The notes: generated by a model from the sequence alone, not told the origin. DNA of 64,000 nt from Thermosediminibacter oceani DSM 16646 (GCF_000144645.1 NC_014377.1:1116001-1180000); one strand, 5' to 3'. Numbered from the stretch's first letter, positions 1 through 8,981 are shown. Program-made: numbers and translations.

Positions 1-896
1 ACTCTACTGTTACCGTAAGTCGTAAAGCGGCATCCGTAAGAGGCTCTTCCTTTCACCTGGAGCCTGGAGAAACTATGTCTCTGGAAAGCATGCTTTACGG
101 ACTGTTGCTACCATCAGGCAATGACGCTGCGGTAGCAATTGCAGAACATATAGGAGGAGACGTTAAAACTTTCGTGGAGCTTATGAATTTAAAAGCCCGG
201 GAAATAGGTGCTTTTAACACCCATTTTAAAAATCCCCATGGGCTGGACGAGCCCGGGCATTTTACTACGGCGAAGGACCTGGCTTTAATTACGCGCTACG
301 CTTTAAATATTCCAAAGTTCAGAGAAATAGTGAGAACGAAAGACATAATAATCACCGAGGGAAGGCGTCCGAGGCATATATACAATACCAACCGATTGCT
401 CAGGGTCTCCGAAGAGATAGATGGCGTGAAAACGGGTTATACGGGAAAGGCCGGCAGGTGTCTTGTGGCGACAGCAGAGAGAAATGGCATGCGCCTTATA
501 TCGGTAGTACTTGACGCCCACGACCACTTTTCCAATACACTCAAGCTTTTAAACTACGGTTTTAGTACCTACAGGTTAAATAAGTTGGTCCAAAAAAATA
601 ATATTTACGCTGCCGTTCCTTTGAAAGGCGGCATCATCAACAAGGCGGTCCTTATTGCCGGAGAAGATGTGGCCTTACCCATGCGGGATGGTGAAAAGGC
701 TCATTTAAAACTTGTTATACCTTCTTTCGTACCGGCTCCAGTCTTTAAAGATCAGGTCGTGGGTGAGATACAGGTGTTCATAGATGGTGTTTTAGTCCGC
801 AGAGTCCCACTTTTATCGATTCAGGATATCAGGAAAAAGACGTTTTTTGACAGGTTTTACAGGATAATGATGGAATGGGTTACCTCTGGCGTATAG
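1..896 (+). CDS. D-alanyl-D-alanine carboxypeptidase, 5' partial (DacF/PBP5-like)
   Basis: Serine DD-carboxypeptidase that trims the terminal D-Ala of peptidoglycan stem peptides at the outer face of the membrane. The frame is open from position 3, so the gene starts before the window; the first Met at 75 is internal, because the preceding residues (STVTVSRKAASVRGSS) are normal family sequence. Visible motifs are SGN (LLPSGNDAA) and KTG (DGVKTGYTGKAG); the SxxK catalytic serine lies upstream and is not seen. The last 90 or so residues form the beta-rich PBP5 C-terminal domain and end in an amphipathic tail (FDRFYRIMMEW) typical of membrane anchoring. Family assignment is secure; whether it is the sporulation-specific DacF is inference. 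Confidence 0.92.
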   Translation, partial: STVTVSRKAASVRGSSFHLEPGETMSLESMLYGLLLPSGNDAAVAIAEHIGGDVKTFVELMNLKAREIGAFNTHFKNPHGLDEPGHFTTAKDLALITRYALNIPKFREIVRTKDIIITEGRRPRHIYNTNRLLRVSEEIDGVKTGYTGKAGRCLVATAERNGMRLISVVLDAHDHFSNTLKLLNYGFSTYRLNKLVQKNNIYAAVPLKGGIINKAVLIAGEDVALPMRDGEKAHLKLVIPSFVPAPVFKDQVVGEIQVFIDGVLVRRVPLLSIQDIRKKTFFDRFYRIMMEWVTSGV

Positions 897-1115
897 GCTT
901 TTTTTTTTACTATGAAAAATACTTGGGATAAGAAGGATTGCAAATATGCATGTCGAATTAATAAAAGCCCATGAAAAGCACCTGCATAGACGAAAACGGA
1001 CAGATTATAGGAAATCGCGTGCGATGGGGCTGTAAAGGCTCTTGTCAAGCTGATGGAAATTGTTGCGAAATACAGCTGGTATCTTGACTAACTGTTTTAT
1101 TGGGGGGTTATAAAA

Positions 1116-2399
1116 ATGGCTAAAGTTGTAGTCGTAGGTGGAGGATGGTCGGGGTGTGCCGCTGCTCTGGCAGCCAAAAAAGCCGGAGCGGAAGTAGTAC
1201 TACTTGAAAGGACGGACATGCTGCTGGGGACCGGCCTGGTAGGCGGTATTATGCGAAATAACGGCAGATTTACGGCTACCGAAGAAATGATTGCTATGGG
1301 AGCCGGAGAGCTATTTCATGTTACGGACGCGGCAGCTAGGCATAAAAACGTTGAATTTCCCGGTCATAAGCATGCAACTCTTTATGACGTGGCTAAAGTA
1401 GAGCCGGCGGTGAGAAAAGTACTGTTGGACGCCGGAGTAGAGGTTCACACTAGAAGCCGTGTGAAAGATGTTGAAATGGATGGAAACAGAATAACGGCTG
1501 TTATAACCGATAACAACGAAAAGTTCCATGGTGATGTTTTTGTCGAATGTACCGGCACTGCCGGACCTCAGAGCAATTGTACCAAATACGGCAACGGGTG
1601 TGCTATGTGCATAATACGGTGTCCCAGTTACGGTGGGCGTGTGAGCATAGCCGCAAAGGCCGGTGTAAAAGAGATGATGGCAAAAAAAGCCGATGGCACT
1701 TACGGAGCTATGAGTGGTTCCTGCAAATTGCTCAAAGCGTCATTATCTCCGGAAATAGTCGATAAGCTCAACTCTACCGGCGTTGCAGTTATTCCTGTCC
1801 CGAAAGATGTTAGAGAAGATGAATATATACTCACAAAAAAAGCATGCCAGCAGTATGCTTTGAAGGAGTTCATTGAGAACGTGGTACTTTTGGAAACAGG
1901 GCACGCCAAATTGATGGCCCCGTATTTTCCGCTGGACCGGTTGCGCAAAATACCGGGATTTGAAAATGCTCGTTTTGAGGATCCATACGCAGGTGATATT
2001 GGAAATTCCATCAGGTATATGGCAATGTCCCCCAGGGATAACTACCTCAAAACCCTTGGGGTTGAAAACCTCTTTTGCGGAGGGGAAAAGGCAGGGCCGC
2101 TTGTAGGACATACGGAAGCCATCTGTACAGGAACCCTGGCCGGAGCGAATGCAGTAAGGTATGCTGCGGGGGTTAACCTGGTGGAGATTCCAACCGATTT
2201 AGCGGTGGGAGATGCTATTTCCTATGTAAACGAGCAGATGAAGACTGAAGAAGGGATTTCAAAAAAATACACTTTCTCGGGTTCCGTCTATTTCGAAAGG
2301 ATGAAACGGCTTGGGTTATATACCACCGATATAGAAGAAATAAAAAATCGCGTCCGGAAAGCTGGAATGATAGATTTCTTCAACCGGAAAGTTATATAG
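1116..2399 (+). CDS. FAD-dependent oxidoreductase, copy 1 of a paralogous pair
   Basis: A 427-aa flavoprotein with an N-terminal Rossmann dinucleotide site (VVVGGGWSGCAAALAA, then a Glu at the end of strand 2) and a C-terminal FAD-closing motif (GVENLFCGGEKAGP). It resembles the FAD_oxidored/GidA-like superfamily. A Cys cluster CAMCIIRCP near residue 165 (C-x2-C-x3-C) and further conserved Cys (SGSCKL, KACQQYA) suggest a redox or Fe-S site, which is inference. The start is ATG after a GGGGGG Shine-Dalgarno. It is strongly similar to the gene at 3570, and a DHODB-like reductase lies between the two, so the three probably work together. The substrate is unknown. Confidence 0.8.
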   Translation: MAKVVVVGGGWSGCAAALAAKKAGAEVVLLERTDMLLGTGLVGGIMRNNGRFTATEEMIAMGAGELFHVTDAAARHKNVEFPGHKHATLYDVAKVEPAVRKVLLDAGVEVHTRSRVKDVEMDGNRITAVITDNNEKFHGDVFVECTGTAGPQSNCTKYGNGCAMCIIRCPSYGGRVSIAAKAGVKEMMAKKADGTYGAMSGSCKLLKASLSPEIVDKLNSTGVAVIPVPKDVREDEYILTKKACQQYALKEFIENVVLLETGHAKLMAPYFPLDRLRKIPGFENARFEDPYAGDIGNSIRYMAMSPRDNYLKTLGVENLFCGGEKAGPLVGHTEAICTGTLAGANAVRYAAGVNLVEIPTDLAVGDAISYVNEQMKTEEGISKKYTFSGSVYFERMKRLGLYTTDIEEIKNRVRKAGMIDFFNRKVI

Positions 2400-2414
2400 A
2401 AAATGGGACAAAAA

Positions 2415-2439
2415 GGGGCTTTACTGCCCTCTTTTTTTT
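2415..2439 (+). terminator. Rho-independent terminator after FAD oxidoreductase 1
   Basis: Stem GGGGC/GCCCT (one G-T pair) with a 6-nt loop, followed by a run of T. The remaining 170 bases up to the next gene hold no recognised element. Confidence 0.7.
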
Positions 2440-2611
2440 GTACAAAAATAGGGGTATTTCGATAGCCGACGATGACGAGAAATTTTAAAAGCTGATGGCT
2501 CGGTCGCCAGAAATAGGCCCAATTCCTGGAATTCGGTTTTTTATCACCAACCGGCTGTAACATTCATAATGTATTAATAATGTTATGTTTATTTTCAAGG
2601 GGGGGTTCGCA

Positions 2612-3577
2612 ATGGCTCTAAATTACCAGTGCATAGATGCGGCATCACCTTATTGCCCCTGCTATCTGGCAGAGATCAACAGCTGTATCGTTTGCTCTAT
2701 AGTACAGGGTAAGGAGACATGTGATTGCCGATGGCAGGGATTTTGCGTTTACCAGGAATTCATATGGAACGGCAGGAGGAAAAAAGAACCCCGGAGAACT
2801 CTGGAAGTAAAGATAATTGAAAAAAGGACGGTTACCAATAACCTAATCGTATTTAAAGTCTCTCTCCCTTTTCCTATTTTAAGTAGGGAATACAGTCAGC
2901 CCGGAACATACGCGTTTCTAAGGGCAGTAAATTCCCCCTGCTATTTTGAGTTTCCCCTTTGTGTGATGGATACGGATGATGATAAAAATGCTTTAACCTT
3001 CGCCATGCAGATAATAGGTCCTAAGACAAGAAATCTAGCTCAGGAAAATAGGATATTGCTTTTAAGAGGCCCTTATTACAACGGCATTTTCGGGTTAAAA
3101 CATATAAAATCGAGCGTGAATAAAAAGTGCCTGCTGATTGGGAGGGGTATAGGTCAGGCATCCCTGGTGCTGGTTGCAAAGACCCTCGTTAGAGGTGGGA
3201 ATGATATAACGGCATTTCTGGACCCGGGAGCCATAAATTGTAACCCAGTCAGGGAACTCCTAGAATCTCTTGGCGTAAGAGTTCATGTTTTCGAGTTTTC
3301 GGGTTCTTCCTACAAAAAGTACCTCGGTGAATTAATTGAAAACGGCGGTTATGAAATCATTTACAGCGGTGGTTCGCAGATCCAGCATAATATGATAAAG
3401 AACTTAGTGGAGAAAAGCGGCCGAAAAATAGCTCTTGCTGTTTCCAATAATGCCAAGATGTGCTGCGGTGAAGGGGTCTGCGGCAGCTGTGAGACGCTGA
3501 CCGGTGGCGAAAGACTTCGACTCTGTAAGGTCCAAACCGATATCCACAATGTAATGGGGGTTAATGTATATGCCTAG
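2612..3577 (+). CDS. DHODB-like NAD(P)H/FAD/2Fe-2S reductase with Cys-rich N-terminus
   Basis: A 321-aa protein of the ferredoxin-NADP reductase superfamily, closest in layout to the electron-transfer subunit of dihydroorotate dehydrogenase (PyrK). Residues 1-50 are a Cys-rich segment (CPCYL..., CIVC, CDCRWQGFC). Residues 60-160 are the FAD-binding barrel, and residues 175-280 the nucleotide-binding domain (GRGIGQASLVLVAK). The C-terminal 2Fe-2S motif is CCGEGVCGSC...C. The start chosen is the ATG after GGGGGGG; the ATG 27 bases earlier has no ribosome site. It overlaps the next gene by 8 bp. Expected role: passing electrons between NAD(P)H and the neighbouring flavoproteins (inference). It is not pyrK, since no pyr genes are nearby. 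Confidence 0.8.
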   Translation: MALNYQCIDAASPYCPCYLAEINSCIVCSIVQGKETCDCRWQGFCVYQEFIWNGRRKKEPRRTLEVKIIEKRTVTNNLIVFKVSLPFPILSREYSQPGTYAFLRAVNSPCYFEFPLCVMDTDDDKNALTFAMQIIGPKTRNLAQENRILLLRGPYYNGIFGLKHIKSSVNKKCLLIGRGIGQASLVLVAKTLVRGGNDITAFLDPGAINCNPVRELLESLGVRVHVFEFSGSSYKKYLGELIENGGYEIIYSGGSQIQHNMIKNLVEKSGRKIALAVSNNAKMCCGEGVCGSCETLTGGERLRLCKVQTDIHNVMGVNVYA

Positions 3578-4868
3578 GGTAATAATAATAGGTGGAGGCT
3601 GGGCCGGTTGCGGTGCAGCTCTTGCAGCCAAAAAGGCAGGAGCCGATGTGGTACTTCTGGAAAAAACCGATATGCTTCTGGGCTGCGGACTGGTAGGAGG
3701 TATAATGAGAAACAACGGCCGGTATACGGCGGCCGAGGAGGCGATTGCGCTTGGAGCAGGCGAGCTATTCGATATCGCCGATGCCACAGCAAGACATCAC
3801 AATGTGAATTTTCCCGGTCATTCCCACGCAACCCTTTACGATGTGACAAAAATAGAGCCCCGGGTGAGGGAATTTCTGCTGAACCTTGGGATCGAAATAC
3901 GATTCCAAGCTCGAGCCGTTGATGTCAAGATGAAAGGGAAGACCATAACCGGCATTATTCTGTCCGACGATGAGGTGGTCGAGGGTGATGTGTTCGTTGA
4001 GACCACCGGATCGTCGGGGCCAGTAGGTAATTGCTTAAAGTACGGGCATGGTTGCTGCATGTGCGTACAGAGGTGTCCTGCCTTCGGGCCCAGGGTAAGT
4101 ATCAGCAAAAAAGCGGGTGTTGAAGACCTGGTTGGCAAAAGATCCCCGGACCTGTGCGGGGCAATGAGCGGTTCATGTAAGTTGAATAAGGAATCTCTAG
4201 GGGACGAAATTAGAAGGGAACTCGAAGAAAAAGGTGTCGTCGTCATAGAGTTGCCCGAAAAATTCATTCATAAAGAAAAGCTTTCGATGAAAGTTTGCCA
4301 GCAGTACGCTCTGGAAGAATACGCAAGGAGCATCATTCTGCTGGATACAGGGTATGCGAAGCTAATGACTCCGTTTTTCAAATTAGAGGAACTTCGGAAA
4401 ATAAAAGGTTTTGAAAATGCCCGCTTCGAGGATCCTTATGCTGCCAGCAAGGGCAACTCGATTCGATACATGTCAATGGCGCCCCGGGACGATTTCATGA
4501 AAGTTCAAGGAGTAGAAAATCTTTTCTGCGCCGGTGAGAAATCCGGCCCTGTTGTAGGTCACACCGAAGCTATATGTACGGGAATTCTTGCGGGCCACAA
4601 TGCAGTGCGAAAGGCGCTAAAGATTGAAATGTTAAAACTGCCCAGAGAGCTAGCCATAGGCGATTTCATAGCCTTCGTCAACGAAGAAGTGAAAAAACCC
4701 GAAGGTCTATACAGACGTTATACTTTTGCCGGAGCCCTGTATTTCGAAAGAATGAAAAAACTGGGACTTTACCTCACGGAAAAAGAGGCGATTAAGGAAA
4801 AGGTTAGTCGCCTAGGGCTTTCAGGAATTTTTAATGAAAATATAGTTGTCAATGAAGGAAAAAGATAG
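3570..4868 (+). CDS. FAD-dependent oxidoreductase, copy 2 of a paralogous pair
   Basis: A 432-aa paralogue of the gene at 1116, similar over the whole length by eye, with the same dinucleotide site (IIGGGWAGCGAALAA), Cys cluster (CCMCVQRCP) and closing motif (ENLFCAGEKSGP). The ATG at 3570 is preferred over the one at 3564 for its spacing to the GGGGG site. It overlaps the end of the DHODB-like gene, so the pair is translationally coupled and copy 2 may be the direct partner of the reductase. A heteromeric complex with copy 1 is possible. The reaction is unknown. Confidence 0.8.
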   Translation: MPRVIIIGGGWAGCGAALAAKKAGADVVLLEKTDMLLGCGLVGGIMRNNGRYTAAEEAIALGAGELFDIADATARHHNVNFPGHSHATLYDVTKIEPRVREFLLNLGIEIRFQARAVDVKMKGKTITGIILSDDEVVEGDVFVETTGSSGPVGNCLKYGHGCCMCVQRCPAFGPRVSISKKAGVEDLVGKRSPDLCGAMSGSCKLNKESLGDEIRRELEEKGVVVIELPEKFIHKEKLSMKVCQQYALEEYARSIILLDTGYAKLMTPFFKLEELRKIKGFENARFEDPYAASKGNSIRYMSMAPRDDFMKVQGVENLFCAGEKSGPVVGHTEAICTGILAGHNAVRKALKIEMLKLPRELAIGDFIAFVNEEVKKPEGLYRRYTFAGALYFERMKKLGLYLTEKEAIKEKVSRLGLSGIFNENIVVNEGKR

Positions 4869-4913
4869 GAGCGCGTATAATAATATAACTAATAACAAAA
4901 GGGGAGTTGTTCA

Positions 4914-5627
4914 TTGGAGATAAGGTTGCAGAAGTTTCTCGCAATGGCCGGAATTGCATCGCGGCGAGCCTGCGAAAAATTAATCCTAGAGGGTCGCGTT
5001 CAAGTTAACGGTAAAACCGTAAGAGAACTCGGTGTTAAAGTTGATCCGGCTCTAGACGAAGTCAGGGTAGATGGTAACGTTTGCCGTCTCAATAATAAAC
5101 CCATATATATACTTATGAACAAGCCGAAAGGTATACTGACAACTGTAAAAGATCCTTTTGGCCGTCCCACGGTAATAGATTTGTTAAAAGGTGTAAGAGA
5201 GAGGGTTTTCCCGGTGGGGCGCCTAGATAAAGATACAGAGGGATTGCTTATTTTAACCAACGACGGTGAACTATCATACAGGCTCACTCATCCTAAACAT
5301 GAAATAGAAAAGACTTATGTAGCTAAGGTCGTGGGTACTCCGGATGAGAGCGATTTTATCAGGCTAAGGCGCGGAATAGTTCTGGAAGACGGGAGGACCG
5401 CCCCTGCAAAGGTGAGGATACTGAAAGCGGGAAGAGATTTTACTGTGCTGGAAATTATCATTCATGAAGGTCGAAAAAGACAGGTGCGGCGCATGTGCAA
5501 AGCTATAGGTCACCCGGTTATTTCTCTGAAAAGAACGCGCATAGGGAAACTGAACCTCAGGGGGCTGGCTCCCGGCTGCTGGCGGTATATGACAGAGGCA
5601 GAAATAAAGTACCTGAAAAACCTGTAA
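4914..5627 (+). CDS. rluB: 23S rRNA pseudouridine synthase RluB family
   Basis: A 237-aa RsuA/RluB/E/F pseudouridine synthase acting on 23S rRNA helices of the large subunit. Residues 1-60 are an S4 RNA-binding domain (RLQKFLAMAGIASRRACEKL). The catalytic motif GRLDKDTEGLLILTNDG holds the active Asp, and HEGRKRQVRRM is typical of the C-terminal part. Translation starts at TTG after GGGGAG. In many Firmicutes this gene follows dacF/scpB; here the FAD gene set has come in between. Confidence 0.93.
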   Translation: MEIRLQKFLAMAGIASRRACEKLILEGRVQVNGKTVRELGVKVDPALDEVRVDGNVCRLNNKPIYILMNKPKGILTTVKDPFGRPTVIDLLKGVRERVFPVGRLDKDTEGLLILTNDGELSYRLTHPKHEIEKTYVAKVVGTPDESDFIRLRRGIVLEDGRTAPAKVRILKAGRDFTVLEIIIHEGRKRQVRRMCKAIGHPVISLKRTRIGKLNLRGLAPGCWRYMTEAEIKYLKNL

Positions 5628-5745
5628 ACGAAGGGTTCGAAAATATACTGAAAACAGCGGTGCTGGGGACATAAGGTATTGGGGAACATTTCATGGTGGC
5701 TGAAGAGAGCCATACCAGCCTGGCGACGGGGGGTTAGAAATATAT

Positions 5746-5783
5746 GGGAATACCGCTATACTCAGGTCTATAGCGGTATTCCC
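5746..5783 (+). repeat. Perfect 15-bp inverted repeat (hairpin)
   Basis: GGGAATACCGCTATA, an 8-nt spacer, then its exact complement. No T-run follows on either strand, so it is not a normal terminator. It could end a transcript from rluB, be part of a small RNA, or be an operator or element end. Confidence 0.75.
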
Positions 5784-5938
5784 TGAATTTCAACATAAGG
5801 GCGTTGATCAATAATGCCAATCGACGCGGTGTGAGCAGGGTATTCCTTTTAAAGGCTGTCCATGTTCCGCTGTTCTGATGAAGCTGGTAATAAATAATTT
5901 TTTCAATAACACCGGTTGCAGGAGCTGAGGTTTTATAT

Positions 5939-5967
5939 TTGAATGTTTGCCTTTTATTTGGTATAAT
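5939..5967 (+). promoter_or_regulatory. Sigma-A type promoter of speE-speB
   Basis: TTGAAT, 17 bp, TATAAT, about 45 bp before the speE start. Confidence 0.7.
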
Positions 5968-6012
5968 TTTTCCGATATAAAAGTAATCCCATAAGAGGAG
6001 GAGTGAAAAGAT

Positions 6013-6840
6013 TTGGAACTCTGGTTCACCGAACTGCAGTCTAAAAGTATAAAAATGAGCTATAGGGTAAAGGATGTCCTACATACCGAAAAGACCAAGT
6101 ACCAGAATCTCGCCATAATCGAAACCGAGCATTTCGGTAGAATGCTTATTCTGGACGATGTTGTCCAGCTAACGATGAAGGATGAGTTTATTTATCACGA
6201 AATGATGGCCCACGTCCCTCTGGTTACCCACGGCAATCCCGAGAGGGTGCTGGTAATCGGTGGCGGGGATGGGGGTACCCTCAGGGAAATACTGAAGCAC
6301 CCGGTAAAAGAGGCTCATCTCGTGGAAATCGACGAGCGGGTGATCGAAGCCTCCAAGAAATTTTTCCCCGCTCTTAGTGTAGCTTTTGAAGATCCAAGGG
6401 CTAAAGTGTTCTGCGAAGATGGCATAGCTTATGTTAAAAGGTTCAAGAACTATTACGACGTCATAATTGTCGATTCAACGGACCCAGTAGGCCCTGCCGT
6501 GGGATTGTTTGCGAAGGAATTCTATAAAGACATTTACGAAGCCTTGACCGATAAGGGTGTTTTTGTGGCTCAGACCGAATCCCCCTTCTATTACGAGGAT
6601 CTGCTTAAGAATGTATACAGTGCTGTTTCAAGTATTTTCCCGCATACGGCTGTGTACACAGCTACAATTCCGACTTATCCCGGCTCATTATGGACTTTTA
6701 CAATGGGTTCCAAGCAAATCGACCCCCTCACCAGCGATATTTCGAATATACCTGACCTGGATACAAAGTATTATACGCCGTCTATTCAAAGAAGTTGCTT
6801 CAATCTGCCGGCTTTTATAAACGAAATCATTTCGAAATAG
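6013..6840 (+). CDS. speE: Polyamine aminopropyltransferase (spermidine synthase)
   Basis: A 275-aa enzyme transferring the aminopropyl group of decarboxylated SAM to putrescine or agmatine. The Rossmann SAM-binding motif GGGDGGTLREIL and acidic strand-2 end (VEIDERVIEA) are present, as is the catalytic region DSTDPVGPAVGLF. It starts at TTG after AAGAGGAGGAG. speB follows after 13 bp and speD lies 9 kb downstream, so the aminopropyl donor and acceptor routes are both encoded nearby. Confidence 0.95.
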   Translation: MELWFTELQSKSIKMSYRVKDVLHTEKTKYQNLAIIETEHFGRMLILDDVVQLTMKDEFIYHEMMAHVPLVTHGNPERVLVIGGGDGGTLREILKHPVKEAHLVEIDERVIEASKKFFPALSVAFEDPRAKVFCEDGIAYVKRFKNYYDVIIVDSTDPVGPAVGLFAKEFYKDIYEALTDKGVFVAQTESPFYYEDLLKNVYSAVSSIFPHTAVYTATIPTYPGSLWTFTMGSKQIDPLTSDISNIPDLDTKYYTPSIQRSCFNLPAFINEIISK

Positions 6841-6853
6841 AGAGGGGAACGAA

Positions 6854-7717
6854 TTGAAGGGATTCGATAAACTACTGGACCAGGGCAAATTTCTGCGGTC
6901 AAAGGATAATTACGAGGAAAGCAGAGCCGTCATAGTTGGAGTTCCTATGGATTTTACCGTAAGTTTCAGACCGGGGACCCGAATGGCGCCCAGGAAAATC
7001 CGTGAAGTGTCGTACGGTTTGGAAGACTACAGCCCCTATTCCGACGATTCGCTTAACGACAAGAAGTATTACGACGCGGGCGATTTGGACATACCTTTCG
7101 GCAATGTAAGGAAGAGCCTGGAGATTATAGAGCAGGCTGCTGCGATGATACTAAAAGACGGGAAAATACCCGTTTTTATCGGGGGAGAACACCTGATAAC
7201 ATACCCCGTAGTAAAACAGGTGGCAAAAAAATATCCCGAACTTAAGGTCATCCAGTTCGATGCCCATGCAGACCTGAGGGATACTTTTTTCGATGAAAAA
7301 CTTTCCCATGCTACGGTAATGCGGAGGGTGTGTGAGTGCATCCGAGAAAACCACCTTTATCAGTTCGGCATAAGGTCCGGTGTAAAAGAGGAATTCGCGT
7401 TTGCCGAAAAGTACACGAATATGAATCTTATAGATGTAAAGGCCCCATTTATGGAGAACTTGAATGAATTAAGAGGATATCCCGTTTACATTACGGTCGA
7501 TATAGACGTGGTGGATCCAGCTTTCGCACCGGGTACCGGAACGCCCGAACCGGGTGGTTGCAGCTCAAAAGAAATCCTTGAAGTGGTTTCCTGTTTCAGG
7601 GAACTGAACATAGTCGGTTTTGACCTGGTGGAAGTATCACCGATTAATGATTTGTCCGAGAGGACTTCCTTGCTCGCAGCTAAAATTTTAAGGGAGTTGT
7701 TGCTGGCAGTCTGCTGA
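6854..7717 (+). CDS. speB: Agmatinase / aminopropylagmatine ureohydrolase
   Basis: A 287-aa ureohydrolase with the binuclear manganese ligands visible: GGEH, DAHADLRD and DIDVVDPAFAPGTGTPEPGG. It starts at TTG after GAGGGG. It is co-transcribed with speE. In Thermus this pairing works in the order SpeE on agmatine and then SpeB on N1-aminopropylagmatine; whether that order holds here cannot be told from sequence. No arginine decarboxylase is in the window. Confidence 0.92.
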   Translation: MKGFDKLLDQGKFLRSKDNYEESRAVIVGVPMDFTVSFRPGTRMAPRKIREVSYGLEDYSPYSDDSLNDKKYYDAGDLDIPFGNVRKSLEIIEQAAAMILKDGKIPVFIGGEHLITYPVVKQVAKKYPELKVIQFDAHADLRDTFFDEKLSHATVMRRVCECIRENHLYQFGIRSGVKEEFAFAEKYTNMNLIDVKAPFMENLNELRGYPVYITVDIDVVDPAFAPGTGTPEPGGCSSKEILEVVSCFRELNIVGFDLVEVSPINDLSERTSLLAAKILRELLLAVC

Positions 7718-7733
7718 AAAGGAGAACATTAAT

Positions 7734-8981
7734 ATGCCTGGACTCGAAGTGAAAAACTTGAGTTATAGTTATAAAGACAAAAGCATCCTGGAAGACGTCT
7801 GTCTGGAGATAAATCCGGGGGAATTTGCCGGCATTCTGGGGCCTAACGGTTCCGGTAAAACCACCCTGTTAAATAACATTAACCGGTGGCTTGTACCACA
7901 AAAGGGCAGCATATTAATAGAAGAACAAAAAGTTGAGAGTCTCTCACCTAAGACTTTAGCTCAATATGTGGCTACGGTGCCGCAGGAAACTTCGCTGGAC
8001 CTTAGCTTTACCGTGGAAGAAATCGTTATGATGGGGAGAAACCCCTATTTGAAGACTTTCGAGCGGGAAAAGCCCCGGGACAAAACTATTATAGAAGAAT
8101 GCATGAAAGCCGTAGGCATATGGAATTTAAAAGACAGGTATATCAATGAACTGAGCGGAGGAGAAAAGCAGCGGGCTTTAATAGCCCGCGCTCTCGCTCA
8201 ACAGCCTAAAGTTCTGGTACTGGACGAGCCTATATCCCACCTGGACATAAATTATAAATGGGAAATTCTCGAATTGTTAAAAAATCTCTGTAAGAACATG
8301 AAAATAATTGTGCTGGCGGTCCTTCACGATATAAACCTGGCATCACTGTTCTGCGACAAATTGCTTCTTTTAAAAGATGGGAAGATTTTCAAATCAGGAT
8401 CGCCTGAAGAAGTAATAACGGAGCAAAACATACGAGAAGTATTTGACGTCGATGTAAAGATTAACATACAACCCCAAAGCGGCCGCCCCATGATAACTTT
8501 TATTTCGCCGGTACATAAAGACACAAGACCGAGGAGCTGTGAAAGAATCCACGTTGTCTGCGGTGGCGGAGCGGGAGAAAAGATATTGCAGTACCTGAGG
8601 GAAAGAGGATACCAGGTATCGGCTGGAGTTTTGAATATCGGCGATACCGACTGGAAAACAGCAAAAAACCTCGGGGTTGATGTGATTGAGGACCTGCCCT
8701 TTTCACCGGTTTCCGAGGAAAAGGCAGAAGAAAACAAGTTGTACTTGGATAGAGCTGAGGCAATTATTATTTGTAACATACCCTTTGGCCATGGAAATTT
8801 AAAGAACCTCATCTTACTAAGAGATGTTGTTGCTAAAGGTGAAAAAAAGATTTTCGTTTTGCACGAGACTCCAATAGGACAGAGGGATTATACGGGCGGA
8901 TTAGCCGCAAAAATCTATTCCCAAATTCTGAAGGAATCCGTAGTAATTAATTCCATTGAGGAATTACGAGACTTTTTTTAA
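7734..8981 (+). CDS. ABC transporter ATPase (FepC/BtuD type) with C-terminal extra domain
   Basis: Residues 1-250 are a complete iron-siderophore/cobalamin-type ABC ATPase: Walker A GPNGSGKTT, Q-loop VPQET, signature ELSGGEKQR, Walker B VLVLDEP and switch His. Residues 265-415 form an additional alpha/beta domain (VVCGGGAGEKIL, VLNIGDTDW, NIPFGHGNLKN) that looks like a nucleotide-binding fold but that I cannot name. No permease or binding-protein gene is adjacent, so the partner is elsewhere or the protein serves another role. The start is ATG after AAGGAG. Confidence 0.85.
   Translation: MPGLEVKNLSYSYKDKSILEDVCLEINPGEFAGILGPNGSGKTTLLNNINRWLVPQKGSILIEEQKVESLSPKTLAQYVATVPQETSLDLSFTVEEIVMMGRNPYLKTFEREKPRDKTIIEECMKAVGIWNLKDRYINELSGGEKQRALIARALAQQPKVLVLDEPISHLDINYKWEILELLKNLCKNMKIIVLAVLHDINLASLFCDKLLLLKDGKIFKSGSPEEVITEQNIREVFDVDVKINIQPQSGRPMITFISPVHKDTRPRSCERIHVVCGGGAGEKILQYLRERGYQVSAGVLNIGDTDWKTAKNLGVDVIEDLPFSPVSEEKAEENKLYLDRAEAIIICNIPFGHGNLKNLILLRDVVAKGEKKIFVLHETPIGQRDYTGGLAAKIYSQILKESVVINSIEELRDFF

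Larger units (their letters stand above)
5628..6012 (+). other. 385-bp non-coding region between rluB and speE
   Basis: No ORF with a ribosome site is present on either strand. It holds a perfect 15-bp inverted repeat (5746-5783) and, at its right end, the speE promoter. The stretch 5640-5735 is G-rich and could fold, but matches no riboswitch or small RNA consensus that I can recall. Confidence 0.6.

Noticed and set aside
971-1087. 38-codon Cys-rich ORF between the carboxypeptidase and the first FAD gene
   Set aside because: No ribosome site, no homology I can name, and overlapping frames look equally good; not listed as a gene. The 219-bp gap holds nothing else I can support.
1743-2111. 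Long minus-strand ORFs inside the FAD oxidoreductase, mutase and MmdA genes
   Set aside because: Antisense shadows of strongly coding genes, without ribosome sites and with atypical composition.
5640-5735. Possible riboswitch or small RNA in the G-rich stretch after rluB
   Set aside because: Checked by eye against SAM, cobalamin, guanidine, THF and c-di-GMP consensus cores; none fits.
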